Assembly (NCBI GenBank): GCA_963524305.1
Contig: CAURGH010000006.1
Span: forward strand, 28,687 to 92,686
Direction: 5' to 3'
DNA from: JABCPH02 sp963524305
GTDB taxonomy: Bacteria; Fusobacteriota; Fusobacteriia; Fusobacteriales; Leptotrichiaceae
Length of the DNA stretch: 64,000 nt
In this document: positions 52,434-61,059 of the stretch, piece after piece
How the letters are laid out: each line of letters opens with the position of its first letter
Numbering within the stretch: the stretch's first letter is position 1
Notes under the pieces: model-generated
Told to the model about the DNA's origin: nothing
The model's input: only the letters and a program-made list of their open reading frames with translations
Database searches by the model: none
Program-made: the position numbers and the translations under genes

Positions 52434-54194
52434 CTATTTTTTTAAATCAGAATTTTTTAAATTTATAAATTTTTTAGCTTTTTCCAATACCTCTTTTTGC
52501 AACCGATAAGTCAACAATTTTAAGGTATTCTCATAATTTAACCAACTATAATCTTCTATTTCAGAATCATCGATTTTAAGATTTTCTCCATTTGAATATC
52601 CTAAAAAGAAACTCACTTTTTTTAAGGTATTCTCACGAGGTACATAAGTTATTTCTGCCTTAAAATCAGAAATTATTTCTATATCAAGTCCTGTTTCTTC
52701 CTTTACTTCTCTAATCGCCGTCTGCTTTTCATTTTCCCCATGTTCAGTATGCCCTTTCGCAAATCCCCAATTTCCATTATGCATTTTCACAATCAAAAAT
52801 TCTTTACTTTCAGGATTATAAATTAAAGCTCCACACGATTTCTCGTATTCTAATTTATTCGCCAATTTATACTTTTTCAGTAAATACTTAACAATCTCTT
52901 CCTTTTTATTTTCCAAAGCATTTTCCAAAACTAAATCATAAATTTTGTTTTTAATTTTACTAATATCTACTGAATTAAATTTCAAATTAATTAAGTCAAT
53001 TCCAGTAATATCTAAATCTCTAATATTTGGAATTTCTCCTTGCTCTCTAATTTCTTCTATTCGATGAATAAATTTTTTTAATAGCTCTTCTGTTTCTCCC
53101 TTATCAAATTTCCTTTTTGAATTCATATCAGCTTCCAGCAAGTTCAAAAGCCTTTTAAAATTTCTAGCATCTAAATCAATAATCAATTTTTTTAAAGCCT
53201 TATCTGGAATATCGTTATATATCAGAGAATGATTCAATATTATCTTTTTTACAGAAAATATCAATTCATTAGGCACCTTTAAATAACGTAATTTTTCCTC
53301 AGCAATTAATGCACTCTCTTTTTCATAATTGTAAAATGACCTGTTTCCATCTGCATCAATTACCATTGTACTTATCTTACCAAGCTCATGAAACATTGCA
53401 GCTAACCTTGTTATCAAATCAACATCACATAATTCTATCGTTTTTAGCGTATGCTTAAAAACACTCTCTTCAGATTTTGGATGCTCAAGAGTGTAAGTAT
53501 ACTTGAATTCAGGAATTATATGCTCCAATATTTTCAATTTTTTCATTTCATTCAATGCTTTTGAAGAATAAGGTCCTAATAAAATTTTAATAATTTCATC
53601 AAAAATTCGTTCTTTCGATATCTTATTCAAAAATTTTCTTTTATCAAAAATAGCTTCAGCCGTTTTCCTATCAAGCGAAAAACCAAACTTTGAAATAAAT
53701 CGAAATGCACGCATTATCCTCAATGCATCTTCTTCAATCCGTAATTTTGCTTTTCCTACAAATCGAATTATTTTCTTCCTCGCATCATTTTGACCATCGA
53801 ATAAATCAATTAATCCCTTTTCATCATTATAAGCCATCGCATTCACTGTAAAGTCTCTTCGTGCTAAATCATCTTCAATATTTTGAATAAATTTTACAGT
53901 CTTGGGATAACGGCTATTTAAAATTCCTATTTCTTTACGATACTTCGCAATTTCATATTCTTTTCCATTAAGTGTTATCATTAAAATACCAAAATGTGGC
54001 TCAACTTCCTTGGGATCACAATTCAAAAAAATTCTCTTTAAATCATTATAAGGTATATCGGTTGCAAAATCATAATCATCTGGTTCCACGCCAATGAGCA
54101 TATCTCTAATAGCTCCTCCAACAAGAAATCCAGTTCCATATTTATTCAATTGTTCTAAAATGTATTTCACATCCTCGTTTAATTTAAATTGCAT
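52434..54194 (-). CDS. CCA tRNA nucleotidyltransferase with C-terminal NUDIX domain
   Basis: 586 residues. Poly(A)-polymerase head (GFLVGGAIRDMLIG, DYDFATD with the metal Asp pair), tRNA-binding KDRRDFTVNAMAY-like RRDFTVNAMAY, an HD domain (MFHELGK) and a C-terminal NUDIX domain: GHTEHGENEKQTAIREV with the EE-x-x-G-L end. The first part adds or repairs CCA ends. The NUDIX module, probably a nucleotide pyrophosphohydrolase (dGTP/Ap4A-like), is fused at about residue 455. AAAGAAAGGATAT precedes the ATG. It sits 21 bases after rsmB in a translation-linked block. Confidence 0.92.
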   Translation of the reverse strand: MQFKLNEDVKYILEQLNKYGTGFLVGGAIRDMLIGVEPDDYDFATDIPYNDLKRIFLNCDPKEVEPHFGILMITLNGKEYEIAKYRKEIGILNSRYPKTVKFIQNIEDDLARRDFTVNAMAYNDEKGLIDLFDGQNDARKKIIRFVGKAKLRIEEDALRIMRAFRFISKFGFSLDRKTAEAIFDKRKFLNKISKERIFDEIIKILLGPYSSKALNEMKKLKILEHIIPEFKYTYTLEHPKSEESVFKHTLKTIELCDVDLITRLAAMFHELGKISTMVIDADGNRSFYNYEKESALIAEEKLRYLKVPNELIFSVKKIILNHSLIYNDIPDKALKKLIIDLDARNFKRLLNLLEADMNSKRKFDKGETEELLKKFIHRIEEIREQGEIPNIRDLDITGIDLINLKFNSVDISKIKNKIYDLVLENALENKKEEIVKYLLKKYKLANKLEYEKSCGALIYNPESKEFLIVKMHNGNWGFAKGHTEHGENEKQTAIREVKEETGLDIEIISDFKAEITYVPRENTLKKVSFFLGYSNGENLKIDDSEIEDYSWLNYENTLKLLTYRLQKEVLEKAKKFINLKNSDLKK

Positions 54195-54215
54195 ACCGAT
54201 ATCCTTTCTTTAGTT

Positions 54216-55544
54216 TTATTTTTTCCGCAATTTAGCGATATAGAATCCATCTAAATATTCATTTTCATAAGAAATATACACTCCACCAAACTCATCTTTT
54301 ATATTTTTCACATTATTTGGAATTTTAACTTCTTCTACTTCTAAGTCATTGTATTTTTCTAAAAAATACTCTAAATTATTAGTGTTTTCATTTTTAGAAA
54401 ATGTGCAAGTGCTGTAAAGTATAGCACCATTTGATTTTAACGACTTGTAAGCACTATCAAATATTTTCTTTTGTATTTTTTTCAATTTTCTAATGTCATT
54501 TACTGTCAAATTATAAATTTTTTCAGGCTTTTTACGCAAAACTCCTAGTCCACTACACGGAACATCTAACAATATTTTATCAAATTGTTTATTTAAATTT
54601 TCTATCTGAGTCGCATCATTTAACATAATCTCAAAGTTATTAAATTCATATTTTCTTTTTAATTTGTTTAAAATCTTAATTTTATGCTCATGAATATCTG
54701 TTGCAACTAATAATTTTGGATTAAAAATTTGCAAGATTGCTAATGATTTACCACCAGGTGCACTACAAGCATCTAGAACAGTTTCATTTTCCGTAATTTC
54801 AAGATTTTTCACTGCTAAATATGAAGATGCATCTTGAATAACGATGTCACCTTTCAAATACTCCTCTGTTTCAAAAATATTAGCATTTGACAAATAGTAA
54901 ACCTCATCAACAGAAAATAAAATTTTCGTTCCAATTCTTTTTAAAATCTCTTCAAATTTTTCTTTTGTCAATTTTTTTGGACTGTATCGAACAGACAAAT
55001 AACTTCTCGTCTTATACGACTTCATTATATCCAAATAATTTTCAGGATAATCAATTTTCAATTTATTGACGAACCATTGCGGATATGAATTTAAAATTCC
55101 ATCCTTTTTATCTTCAGGAATTTGTGCATCAATTTCTTCCTTGTTTTTCAAAATATTTTGCAAAACAGCATTAACAAATCCAACTTGATGGCTATTAATT
55201 TTTTTTGCAATTTCTCCCGCTTCAAATAGGACTCCTGCATTATCTGATTCCAAAAAAAACAATTGTGCAACCGATATTCTAAGTAAATGTTTAATTTTTC
55301 GTTTTTGAATATTTCTAGTCGTTTTTTCAAGCAAATAATCAATATAAATCAAATTTTTTAATACAACGTTTATCACATTTGTAACAAACATTTTTTCTTT
55401 TCTAGTATAATTTTTTGTACTAAAATAATGATTTAATTGGATATTACTGTACTTTCCTTCAGCTAAAATTTCATCCAACAAATTGACTAAATCATGCTTC
55501 ATATTATATTTTATAGTTTTTTCATTTCCTTTGATTTTTTTCAT
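54216..55544 (-). CDS. rsmB: 16S rRNA m5C967 methyltransferase
   Basis: 442 residues: an N-terminal NusB-like helical domain (HYFSTKNYTRKEKMF, FVNAVLQNILKN), then a methyltransferase domain with the SAM motif VLDACSAPGGKSL, the release cysteine in LLDVPCSGLGVLRKKPE and the catalytic cysteine in YSTCTFSKNEN. It methylates C967 in the 16S rRNA. It starts 3 bases after the scrB stop, suggesting translational coupling. Confidence 0.95.
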   Translation of the reverse strand: MKKIKGNEKTIKYNMKHDLVNLLDEILAEGKYSNIQLNHYFSTKNYTRKEKMFVTNVINVVLKNLIYIDYLLEKTTRNIQKRKIKHLLRISVAQLFFLESDNAGVLFEAGEIAKKINSHQVGFVNAVLQNILKNKEEIDAQIPEDKKDGILNSYPQWFVNKLKIDYPENYLDIMKSYKTRSYLSVRYSPKKLTKEKFEEILKRIGTKILFSVDEVYYLSNANIFETEEYLKGDIVIQDASSYLAVKNLEITENETVLDACSAPGGKSLAILQIFNPKLLVATDIHEHKIKILNKLKRKYEFNNFEIMLNDATQIENLNKQFDKILLDVPCSGLGVLRKKPEKIYNLTVNDIRKLKKIQKKIFDSAYKSLKSNGAILYSTCTFSKNENTNNLEYFLEKYNDLEVEEVKIPNNVKNIKDEFGGVYISYENEYLDGFYIAKLRKK

Positions 55545-55547
55545 TTT

Positions 55548-57008
55548 CTATTTCCATTCCCATTTTACAATTTCAACATCTGTTTCATTATCAGCAAATA
55601 CTTCAATTCCATCTGCACCAAATTTAGGTAAAATTTTTGAAGAAAATACTTCTTTTCCACCATTTATAAATACTTCAACACTTGAATTATCTACAAAAAC
55701 AGTCAATTCCAATTCATTAACATTATCGATCGCCACTTTTCTCAAGCTTTTATCAACTTGTTCACCTTTGCTTCTGTCTAGCACAAATTTCTTGTCAGAA
55801 TAATCCAATTTTAAAATCGTTTCACTTTCTTTTCCAACTCTCAATTTCAATCCAACATTTCCTGTAATCTTTTTGAATTTCGCATTTAATTCATATGTTG
55901 TTCCAGTTCCAACTTTTTCAGTACCTTTAACTTTTGAAGAAAATTCAATTTTTTCTCCTCTAATTGTTTCCATTTCCTTAATCGGCAATTGATAAAGTTT
56001 TCCATCAACCACTTTCAATTCTCTCGGCAATGTCAAGCTATGAATCCAACCATTTTTTGTCATAGGAAAATCTTCTTCTTCTGGAATTCCCATCCAACCT
56101 ACAATAAGTCTTCTACCTTTATCATCTTCCATAGATTGTGGCGCATAAAAATCATGTCCTCTATCAATTTCTACAAAATCTGAACTAATTTCAAATTCTG
56201 GTTTTTCATAATCTAATTTACCAAAAAAATATCCAATTTGATATTTATTTTGATACAAATCTCCTTCTGGCTCCAATCCTTGTGGTGACACTACCAATAA
56301 ATCTACAATTTCTCCAGTTTTTCCATCCTTTAACTGAAAATAGTCAGGACATTCCCACATAAATCCAAAATCTTTTAATTTGCCATGATTTGCTCCTGCA
56401 ATTTCTCCTTCAAATTTCCAATCTTTAATATTTTCTGAAGAATAAAGTACAACTTTTCCTTCCAATTTTTCACTTTGAATTCCAAGAACTGCATAATATT
56501 TCCCATCTTTTTCCCAAATTTTGGGATCTCTAATATGTCTAGTGTATCCATCTGGCTGATTTACAATACTTGGTTCCCATCTTTCAAAATACTCTCCATC
56601 TTCTGATACTGCTAAGCATTGATAAGACTCTCTGTTTCCATCATCATCTTTCACATTCCCTGTATAAAACAAGTACAATTTCCCATCAATCACAATTCCA
56701 CTTCCAGAATAAACACCATTTTTTGAATACCAAGTATCAGGTCTTAACGCTGTCTCACATCTTTCCCAATGCAACAAATCATCACTCACGCTATGTCCCC
56801 AAGTTTTATTTTTGTGATCCACTCCTAAAGGATTCCATTGATAAAACATATGATATTTACCTTTAAATTGTGTAAATCCATTTGGATCATTTATCAATCC
56901 AACAATTCCTTGAACATGATATTTTTGTCTCCAAAAATCTTTAGCTACTCTCTCTTTATTTTCTAAAACAGCTTTCTCTTCATTTATTTTTACATCTTTA
57001 AAATCCAT
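55548..57008 (-). CDS. scrB: Sucrose-6-phosphate hydrolase (GH32)
   Basis: About 486 residues of glycoside hydrolase family 32. The five-bladed propeller begins with LINDPNGF (nucleophile Asp), has IRDPKIW (transition-state Asp), and MWECPDYF (acid/base Glu); a beta-sandwich follows. It hydrolyses sucrose 6-phosphate or related fructosides. GAGG with proper spacing supports ATG 57008; ATG 57035 upstream has no Shine-Dalgarno. No PTS or ScrR gene is next to it, which is unusual for an inducible sucrose gene. Confidence 0.93.
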   Translation of the reverse strand: MDFKDVKINEEKAVLENKERVAKDFWRQKYHVQGIVGLINDPNGFTQFKGKYHMFYQWNPLGVDHKNKTWGHSVSDDLLHWERCETALRPDTWYSKNGVYSGSGIVIDGKLYLFYTGNVKDDDGNRESYQCLAVSEDGEYFERWEPSIVNQPDGYTRHIRDPKIWEKDGKYYAVLGIQSEKLEGKVVLYSSENIKDWKFEGEIAGANHGKLKDFGFMWECPDYFQLKDGKTGEIVDLLVVSPQGLEPEGDLYQNKYQIGYFFGKLDYEKPEFEISSDFVEIDRGHDFYAPQSMEDDKGRRLIVGWMGIPEEEDFPMTKNGWIHSLTLPRELKVVDGKLYQLPIKEMETIRGEKIEFSSKVKGTEKVGTGTTYELNAKFKKITGNVGLKLRVGKESETILKLDYSDKKFVLDRSKGEQVDKSLRKVAIDNVNELELTVFVDNSSVEVFINGGKEVFSSKILPKFGADGIEVFADNETDVEIVKWEWK

Positions 57009-57126
57009 AGGTAACCTCACATTCTCAAATTTCATATCTTAAATTTTTATTTACATATTCTGTTATATGATACCATATTTTTTTAAAGAAATGAATACCA
57101 CAACTAATTGTTTTTTATTTTGTAAA

Positions 57127-57152
57127 CAAAAAAGACTAGAAAAATCTAGCCC
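57127..57152 (-). terminator. Terminator after the ABC remnant
   Basis: On the minus strand GGCTAGATTTTTCTAGTC followed by TTTTTT. The same core recurs at 60890-60916. Confidence 0.85.
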
Positions 57153-57175
57153 TTTGCGTCACATTTATTTAATTT

Positions 57176-57508
57176 CTATGAATGTTTAAATTTCTTTAAA
57201 ATCTTACTGATTCTCAAATCCACCTGTATAAAGCTGATAATAAGTTCCTTATGAGGATGTTTCCAAGCCCAAATACCTGTTCTTTCTGGAGTTTCTTCAA
57301 TTTTATTTTTATCATTGAATTTTGCATTTACTAAAGTTACATATCCTTCATCAAATTCTGAAACTTCGTCTAACAGTTTGAATACTCTCTCTGCTCCTGC
57401 TGATGCTAGAATTACTGATGTTAATTGCTGTGCAATTTGAGAAACTGGCTGATTTATTGTTTTTATAAATTGTAAAAATGAAACTAATCCTCCAATTATA
57501 AATCTCAT
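57176..57508 (-). pseudogene. ABC exporter membrane-domain remnant
   Basis: About 110 codons. The text GGLVSFLQFIKTINQPVSQI, then ASAGAERVFKLLDEVSEFDEG and ERTGIWAWKHPH, is the end of the membrane domain and linker of a heterodimeric ABC multidrug exporter. Neither the N-terminal helices nor the ATPase domain is present, and the last 24 residues diverge, so it is truncated at both ends and frameshifted. It starts directly after the esterase stop, leaving no room for a promoter of its own. Confidence 0.8.
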
Positions 57509-57528
57509 TGAAACTGTATCAAACTTTT

Positions 57529-58269
57529 TTAATGAGCATTCAAAAGAATATCCATAAAGTATCTAATTTGGATTCTCCACCAAGGCCAATCATGTGCTAC
57601 ATCGTATCCCCAGTAATCTACCCAAGCTGGAATTTGTTTTTCATAAAGAATTCTTTCTAATTCTCTATTGCTTGGTAATAATTCTCCTTCCCAAGCTCCT
57701 TGACCAATACAAATGATAATATCTTTTTTTCTATATTCATCTAAATAATAATGATTCCAAGGTATATTTTTTAAGAAGTCTACAACTGAGTTATTATAAA
57801 CCAAGTCGTCCATATAATCTCCAAAGAACATTCTCGCATCAAATGCTCCACTTAATGAAATTATTGAATCAAATAAATCTGGTCTACGGAAGAATAAAAT
57901 TCCCGCATGAGCTCCTCCCATGCTACAACCTGTTACCAAAATATCGCTTCTCCAAGAAATATCTTGTATTCTAGGAACTAATTCATTTGAAATGTAATTG
58001 AACCATCTCTCTTGTGTTTCAATTCTCTGTCTAGGATTTCCATTAGATGACCAGCTTTCCAAGTCAACACTTCCCACACAAAATAATTGCAATCTTCCTT
58101 GTTCGATATAATCTGCCAAAACATCAATCATTCCAAATTCCTCATATTGATTGAAATCACCATCTTGTGATGGAAATACCAGCACTGGTTTTCCTGCATG
58201 ACCGTATCTTTTGTACTCCATATCTCTATTAAAAAAGTGACTATACTCTCTTCTATGTTCTATTTGCAT
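57529..58269 (-). CDS. Esterase-fold alpha/beta hydrolase
   Basis: 246 residues in the esterase D-like family: KPVLVFPSQDGDFNQYEE at the start, the nucleophile elbow GCSMGGAHAG and the catalytic His in VAHDWPWWR. ATG 58269 has AAAGGAAA upstream. It is 30 bases downstream of an ATP-grasp ligase gene on the same strand; this pair recurs in bacterial genomes and suggests a shared pathway on a peptide-like substrate, with the exact compound unknown. Confidence 0.83.
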   Translation of the reverse strand: MQIEHRREYSHFFNRDMEYKRYGHAGKPVLVFPSQDGDFNQYEEFGMIDVLADYIEQGRLQLFCVGSVDLESWSSNGNPRQRIETQERWFNYISNELVPRIQDISWRSDILVTGCSMGGAHAGILFFRRPDLFDSIISLSGAFDARMFFGDYMDDLVYNNSVVDFLKNIPWNHYYLDEYRKKDIIICIGQGAWEGELLPSNRELERILYEKQIPAWVDYWGYDVAHDWPWWRIQIRYFMDILLNAH

Positions 58270-58298
58270 AAATTTTCCTTTCAATATTTTTTTAATTT

Positions 58299-59498
58299 TT
58301 ATCTTTTTTCATGAACCATTTTCTTAAATTCTTCCATTTCTTCTTCAGTTTTGAAAATAGCTGTATACATATAATTTCCCATTGCTCCAGAGAAAATATC
58401 TGGCATTCTTTCATCCATTACAATGCTTTTTCCATATTTTTGTTTGATTTCATCATGACTATGAACATAATTATGATTATCTCTTCTGCTTACATAGATA
58501 CAATAATTTTTTTCTAAATCGTCATTTAAGTTTGCATTTCTAACTTCATCAAAAGCTACCATATCAGCCCAAATTTGATAAACATCTGTATTATTTGCGT
58601 AGTTATACATATCTGGTGTGTATCCTCCAGCAGGTCTCATATTTGTTTCAAGTCCGATATAATCTCCTTTTTTACCTAATCCTTCTACATCATTTTTTAA
58701 TTTAAAGAATTCTAAATGTATAAATCTACTTTTAACACCAAATGCTTTTACAGTTTTTCTTCCTGCTTCCAACAATTTTTCAGGCATTTCTTTTTCAACA
58801 TAATAGAAAACGTCCAATCCTTCATTTACAATATCCATTATTGTTGGTTCAAAAATTCCTGTTTCAAAAATAGGCTCTCCTTTTGAATTAATTATTGCAT
58901 CATAAGAAACTAAATCTCCATCAACAAATTGTTCCATAATATATTTGATATCTTTATTTTTTGTTTCAAAAAATTCTTTTAATTCTTCATCATTTTTAAT
59001 TTTATGAGTATCACTTGCACCAACACCATTATCTGGTTTAGTAATTACAGGATATCCAACTTCTTTTATAAATTTTTTAGCTTTTGCTAAAGTTGTTACT
59101 AAAGAATATTCTGCAGTAGGTATTTCTGCTTTTTTATAGAATTTTTTCATTTTTGATTTTTCTTTAATATTATTGATTTTATCGCTTTTTATACCAGTTA
59201 CAACGTTAAAGTCTGTACGAAGTCTAGCATCATTAGCTAACCAATATTCATTATTCGATTCAATCCAATCAATTTTCCCATATTTATGAGTAAAGAAACC
59301 AATTGCTTTTAAAACTTCATCATAACTTTCCAACGACGAAACTTTATAATATTCTTTCAAAGCATTTTTCAATTTTTCATCCAATTGATCATACTCGATA
59401 TCTGCAATTCCTAAAACATTTACCCCATTTTTTTTCAATCTATCACAAAATTCCCAGTTTGTTTTTGGAAATTGTGGTGAAATATAAACGAAATTCAT
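58299..59498 (-). CDS. ATP-grasp carboxylate-amine ligase-like protein
   Basis: About 399 residues. N-terminal Rossmann-like domain (FVYISPQFPKTNWEFCDRLK), then ATP-grasp core with FIKEVGYPVITKPDNGVGAS, YIMEQFVDGDLVSYDAII and the metal/ATP-binding ETNMRPAGGYTPDMY. It should ligate a carboxylate to an amine or thiol via an acyl phosphate. ATG 59498 is preferred since AAGGAG directly abuts ATG 59510. It is paired with the downstream esterase gene. Confidence 0.85.
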   Translation of the reverse strand: MNFVYISPQFPKTNWEFCDRLKKNGVNVLGIADIEYDQLDEKLKNALKEYYKVSSLESYDEVLKAIGFFTHKYGKIDWIESNNEYWLANDARLRTDFNVVTGIKSDKINNIKEKSKMKKFYKKAEIPTAEYSLVTTLAKAKKFIKEVGYPVITKPDNGVGASDTHKIKNDEELKEFFETKNKDIKYIMEQFVDGDLVSYDAIINSKGEPIFETGIFEPTIMDIVNEGLDVFYYVEKEMPEKLLEAGRKTVKAFGVKSRFIHLEFFKLKNDVEGLGKKGDYIGLETNMRPAGGYTPDMYNYANNTDVYQIWADMVAFDEVRNANLNDDLEKNYCIYVSRRDNHNYVHSHDEIKQKYGKSIVMDERMPDIFSGAMGNYMYTAIFKTEEEMEEFKKMVHEKR

Positions 59499-59727
59499 TT
59501 TTTTATTCATCTCCTTATTTATTTATAAATAATTTTAATTAAATTAACTGTGTTATATTATATCATAAAAAATATATACTTTACAAGTCGATTATAATAC
59601 AAATTTTTCAAAAATTTTTTATACTTTTATTTTATGGTTTATATAAAGTTTGTATTAATAAAGTCTACTTTCGATTTATCTATAATATAAATTCCCAAAA
59701 TTCAATAATTACAACCTATTTATCACT

Positions 59728-60639
59728 TTATATTTTCAAGCTTTCAACAGTTTCAAAATCCTTAAACCCTAACTTTTGGGCCTCTTTATCCGTCCTATTA
59801 TGGCATATTTTTTTCAAAGTTTTCCTAACAGCTCCACCTGTATATTTGGGATTAATTACATAAACTAAATATTCTAATATTAAGATCGCTATTGCTATTC
59901 TGTCAGAGGCTTTGCCATTAACAACATACAGTTTGCTTTTAAATTCTTCTAATATTTTAGGTTTTGTCATAAATTTCATATCCGTAATATTTGAATTGTG
60001 AGCTGACAGATTTCTAATCAAATTAATAGTTTCCAGCCAAGACAAATACACTTCTCTTTTCAAATTATGATCTTTAGCTATTTGATTTTGATATTTTTTG
60101 TATAATATTTTGTAAAGATTTAAAACTTCTCCAAAGGTTAAAATATCTATTACAAGCCATATGGGTATATTAATTATTTTATCATCACTCTTCTTGTAAA
60201 CGTCTAACAGCTTGTTATTACTTCTTTCTAAATTTCTCTCTATTCTTTTTCTTAAATCTTTTTCTCTAAAAATCCGTTCTTTTTTATTACATTCTACTTT
60301 GTCAACCCATTCAAAAAAATCAAGATAACCATATTCTCCTAACTTTTTTCCCATCAAATGAGAAAATTTTGTTTTTAAAGACAGTTCAATTTTTTCAGTT
60401 AACCTTAATAAATATAATCGCAAATTTTTATTCTCATAAAATCTATTTAAAACTTGATTAAAAGTAATTCCTTGAACATATTTCCCATCCTTTAAAAAAG
60501 GCAACGAACATTCCTTCAATTTATAGTAATTTATAAAATTCAATATTCTCTCTGCATCTTTCTCATCCTCGATAATCATTCCTCTATTTTTAAAAACCAT
60601 TACTTGTTCTTTGCATGTCAAAAATTTATGTTTCGTCAT
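59728..60639 (-). CDS. Abi_2 (AbiF/AbiD-like) abortive-infection protein
   Basis: 303 residues of the Abi_2 family: a helical protein starting KHKFLTCKEQVMVFKNRGM, then YYKLKECSLPF, LRLTEKIELSLKTKF and IPIWLVIDILTFGEVLNLY. A HEPN-type RNase motif is visible as RNLSAHN (R-x4-H) near residue 215. It is expected to be an RNA-cleaving toxin of phage defence. ATG 60639 has AGGAGAA upstream; the ORF runs further 5' only through non-start sequence. A promoter, structured RNA and terminator lie immediately before it. Confidence 0.85.
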   Translation of the reverse strand: MTKHKFLTCKEQVMVFKNRGMIIEDEKDAERILNFINYYKLKECSLPFLKDGKYVQGITFNQVLNRFYENKNLRLYLLRLTEKIELSLKTKFSHLMGKKLGEYGYLDFFEWVDKVECNKKERIFREKDLRKRIERNLERSNNKLLDVYKKSDDKIINIPIWLVIDILTFGEVLNLYKILYKKYQNQIAKDHNLKREVYLSWLETINLIRNLSAHNSNITDMKFMTKPKILEEFKSKLYVVNGKASDRIAIAILILEYLVYVINPKYTGGAVRKTLKKICHNRTDKEAQKLGFKDFETVESLKI

Positions 60640-60656
60640 TATAATAATTTCTCCTA

Positions 60657-60718
60657 TAAAAAAGCCCTGCGTAGGCATACTAACCTTGTATTATTTAAAA
60701 TACTGCAGGGGGTTTGAT
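60657..60718 (-). ncRNA. Structured RNA upstream of the Abi_2 toxin, candidate antitoxin
   Basis: About 60 bases transcribed from the promoter at 60726-60754. CCCTGC pairs with GCAGGG as closing stem; inside are GTATT/AATAC and AGG/CCT stems; then CTTTTTT ends it as a terminator, 18 bases before the toxin ATG. The placement (promoter, short RNA, weak terminator, toxin) is that of type III toxin-antitoxin loci. Confidence 0.6.
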
Positions 60719-60725
60719 ATATTTT

Positions 60726-60754
60726 ATTTTATATTATTTTTTTGAAAATGTCAA
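60726..60754 (-). promoter_or_regulatory. Promoter of the ncRNA-Abi_2 unit
   Basis: On the minus strand TTGACA (60754-60749), 17-base spacer, TAAAAT (60731-60726). Confidence 0.75.
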
Positions 60755-60808
60755 TTGGGAATTTTTTATTTCTAGATATTTTACCTTCTTTTTTTATTAA
60801 GATTTTTA

Positions 60809-60836
60809 TTGACATTTTTTTTAGTTATGATATAAT
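60809..60836 (+). promoter_or_regulatory. Divergent consensus promoter towards the micro-peptide
   Basis: TTGACA (60809-60814), 16-base spacer, TATAAT (60831-60836). Confidence 0.75.
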
Positions 60837-60889
60837 TAATTCGTAAATACCCATTGGGGAACTTTATAAAAATATAGAAATTTTGGGAT

Positions 60890-60916
60890 AAAGGCTAGAT
60901 TTTTCTAGTCTTTTTT
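60890..60916 (+). terminator. Hairpin terminator in the micro-peptide leader
   Basis: AAAGGCTAGATTTTTCTAGTC then TTTTTT. It lies between the promoter at 60809 and the peptide ORF, so it could act as an attenuator or end a short RNA of about 75 bases. Confidence 0.75.
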
Positions 60917-60974
60917 AATACAACAATTTTGGCTTCCCAAAAGCCACTATATTTTTGTAGAGGAGGTAGTGGTA

Positions 60975-61025
60975 ATGAATAATATTATTGCTTTATTAGT
61001 TATTTGTATATTGTTTACAGATTAA
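60975..61025 (+). CDS. 16-residue hydrophobic peptide, possible type I toxin
   Basis: ATG 60975 with a perfect AGGAGG (60961-60966) eight bases upstream encodes MNNIIALLVICILFTD and stops at 61025. It is one transmembrane-like helix with a charged tail, similar in size and style to Ibs-type toxic peptides. CCACTA (60944) and TAGTGG (60967) form a stem that places the Shine-Dalgarno in its loop. A GGCTT/AAGCC hairpin lies upstream. The antisense RNA expected of type I loci is not identified. Confidence 0.45.
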   Translation: MNNIIALLVICILFTD

Positions 61026-61059
61026 CTAAATAGGTTTTAATATTTCACTTCTGCACACC

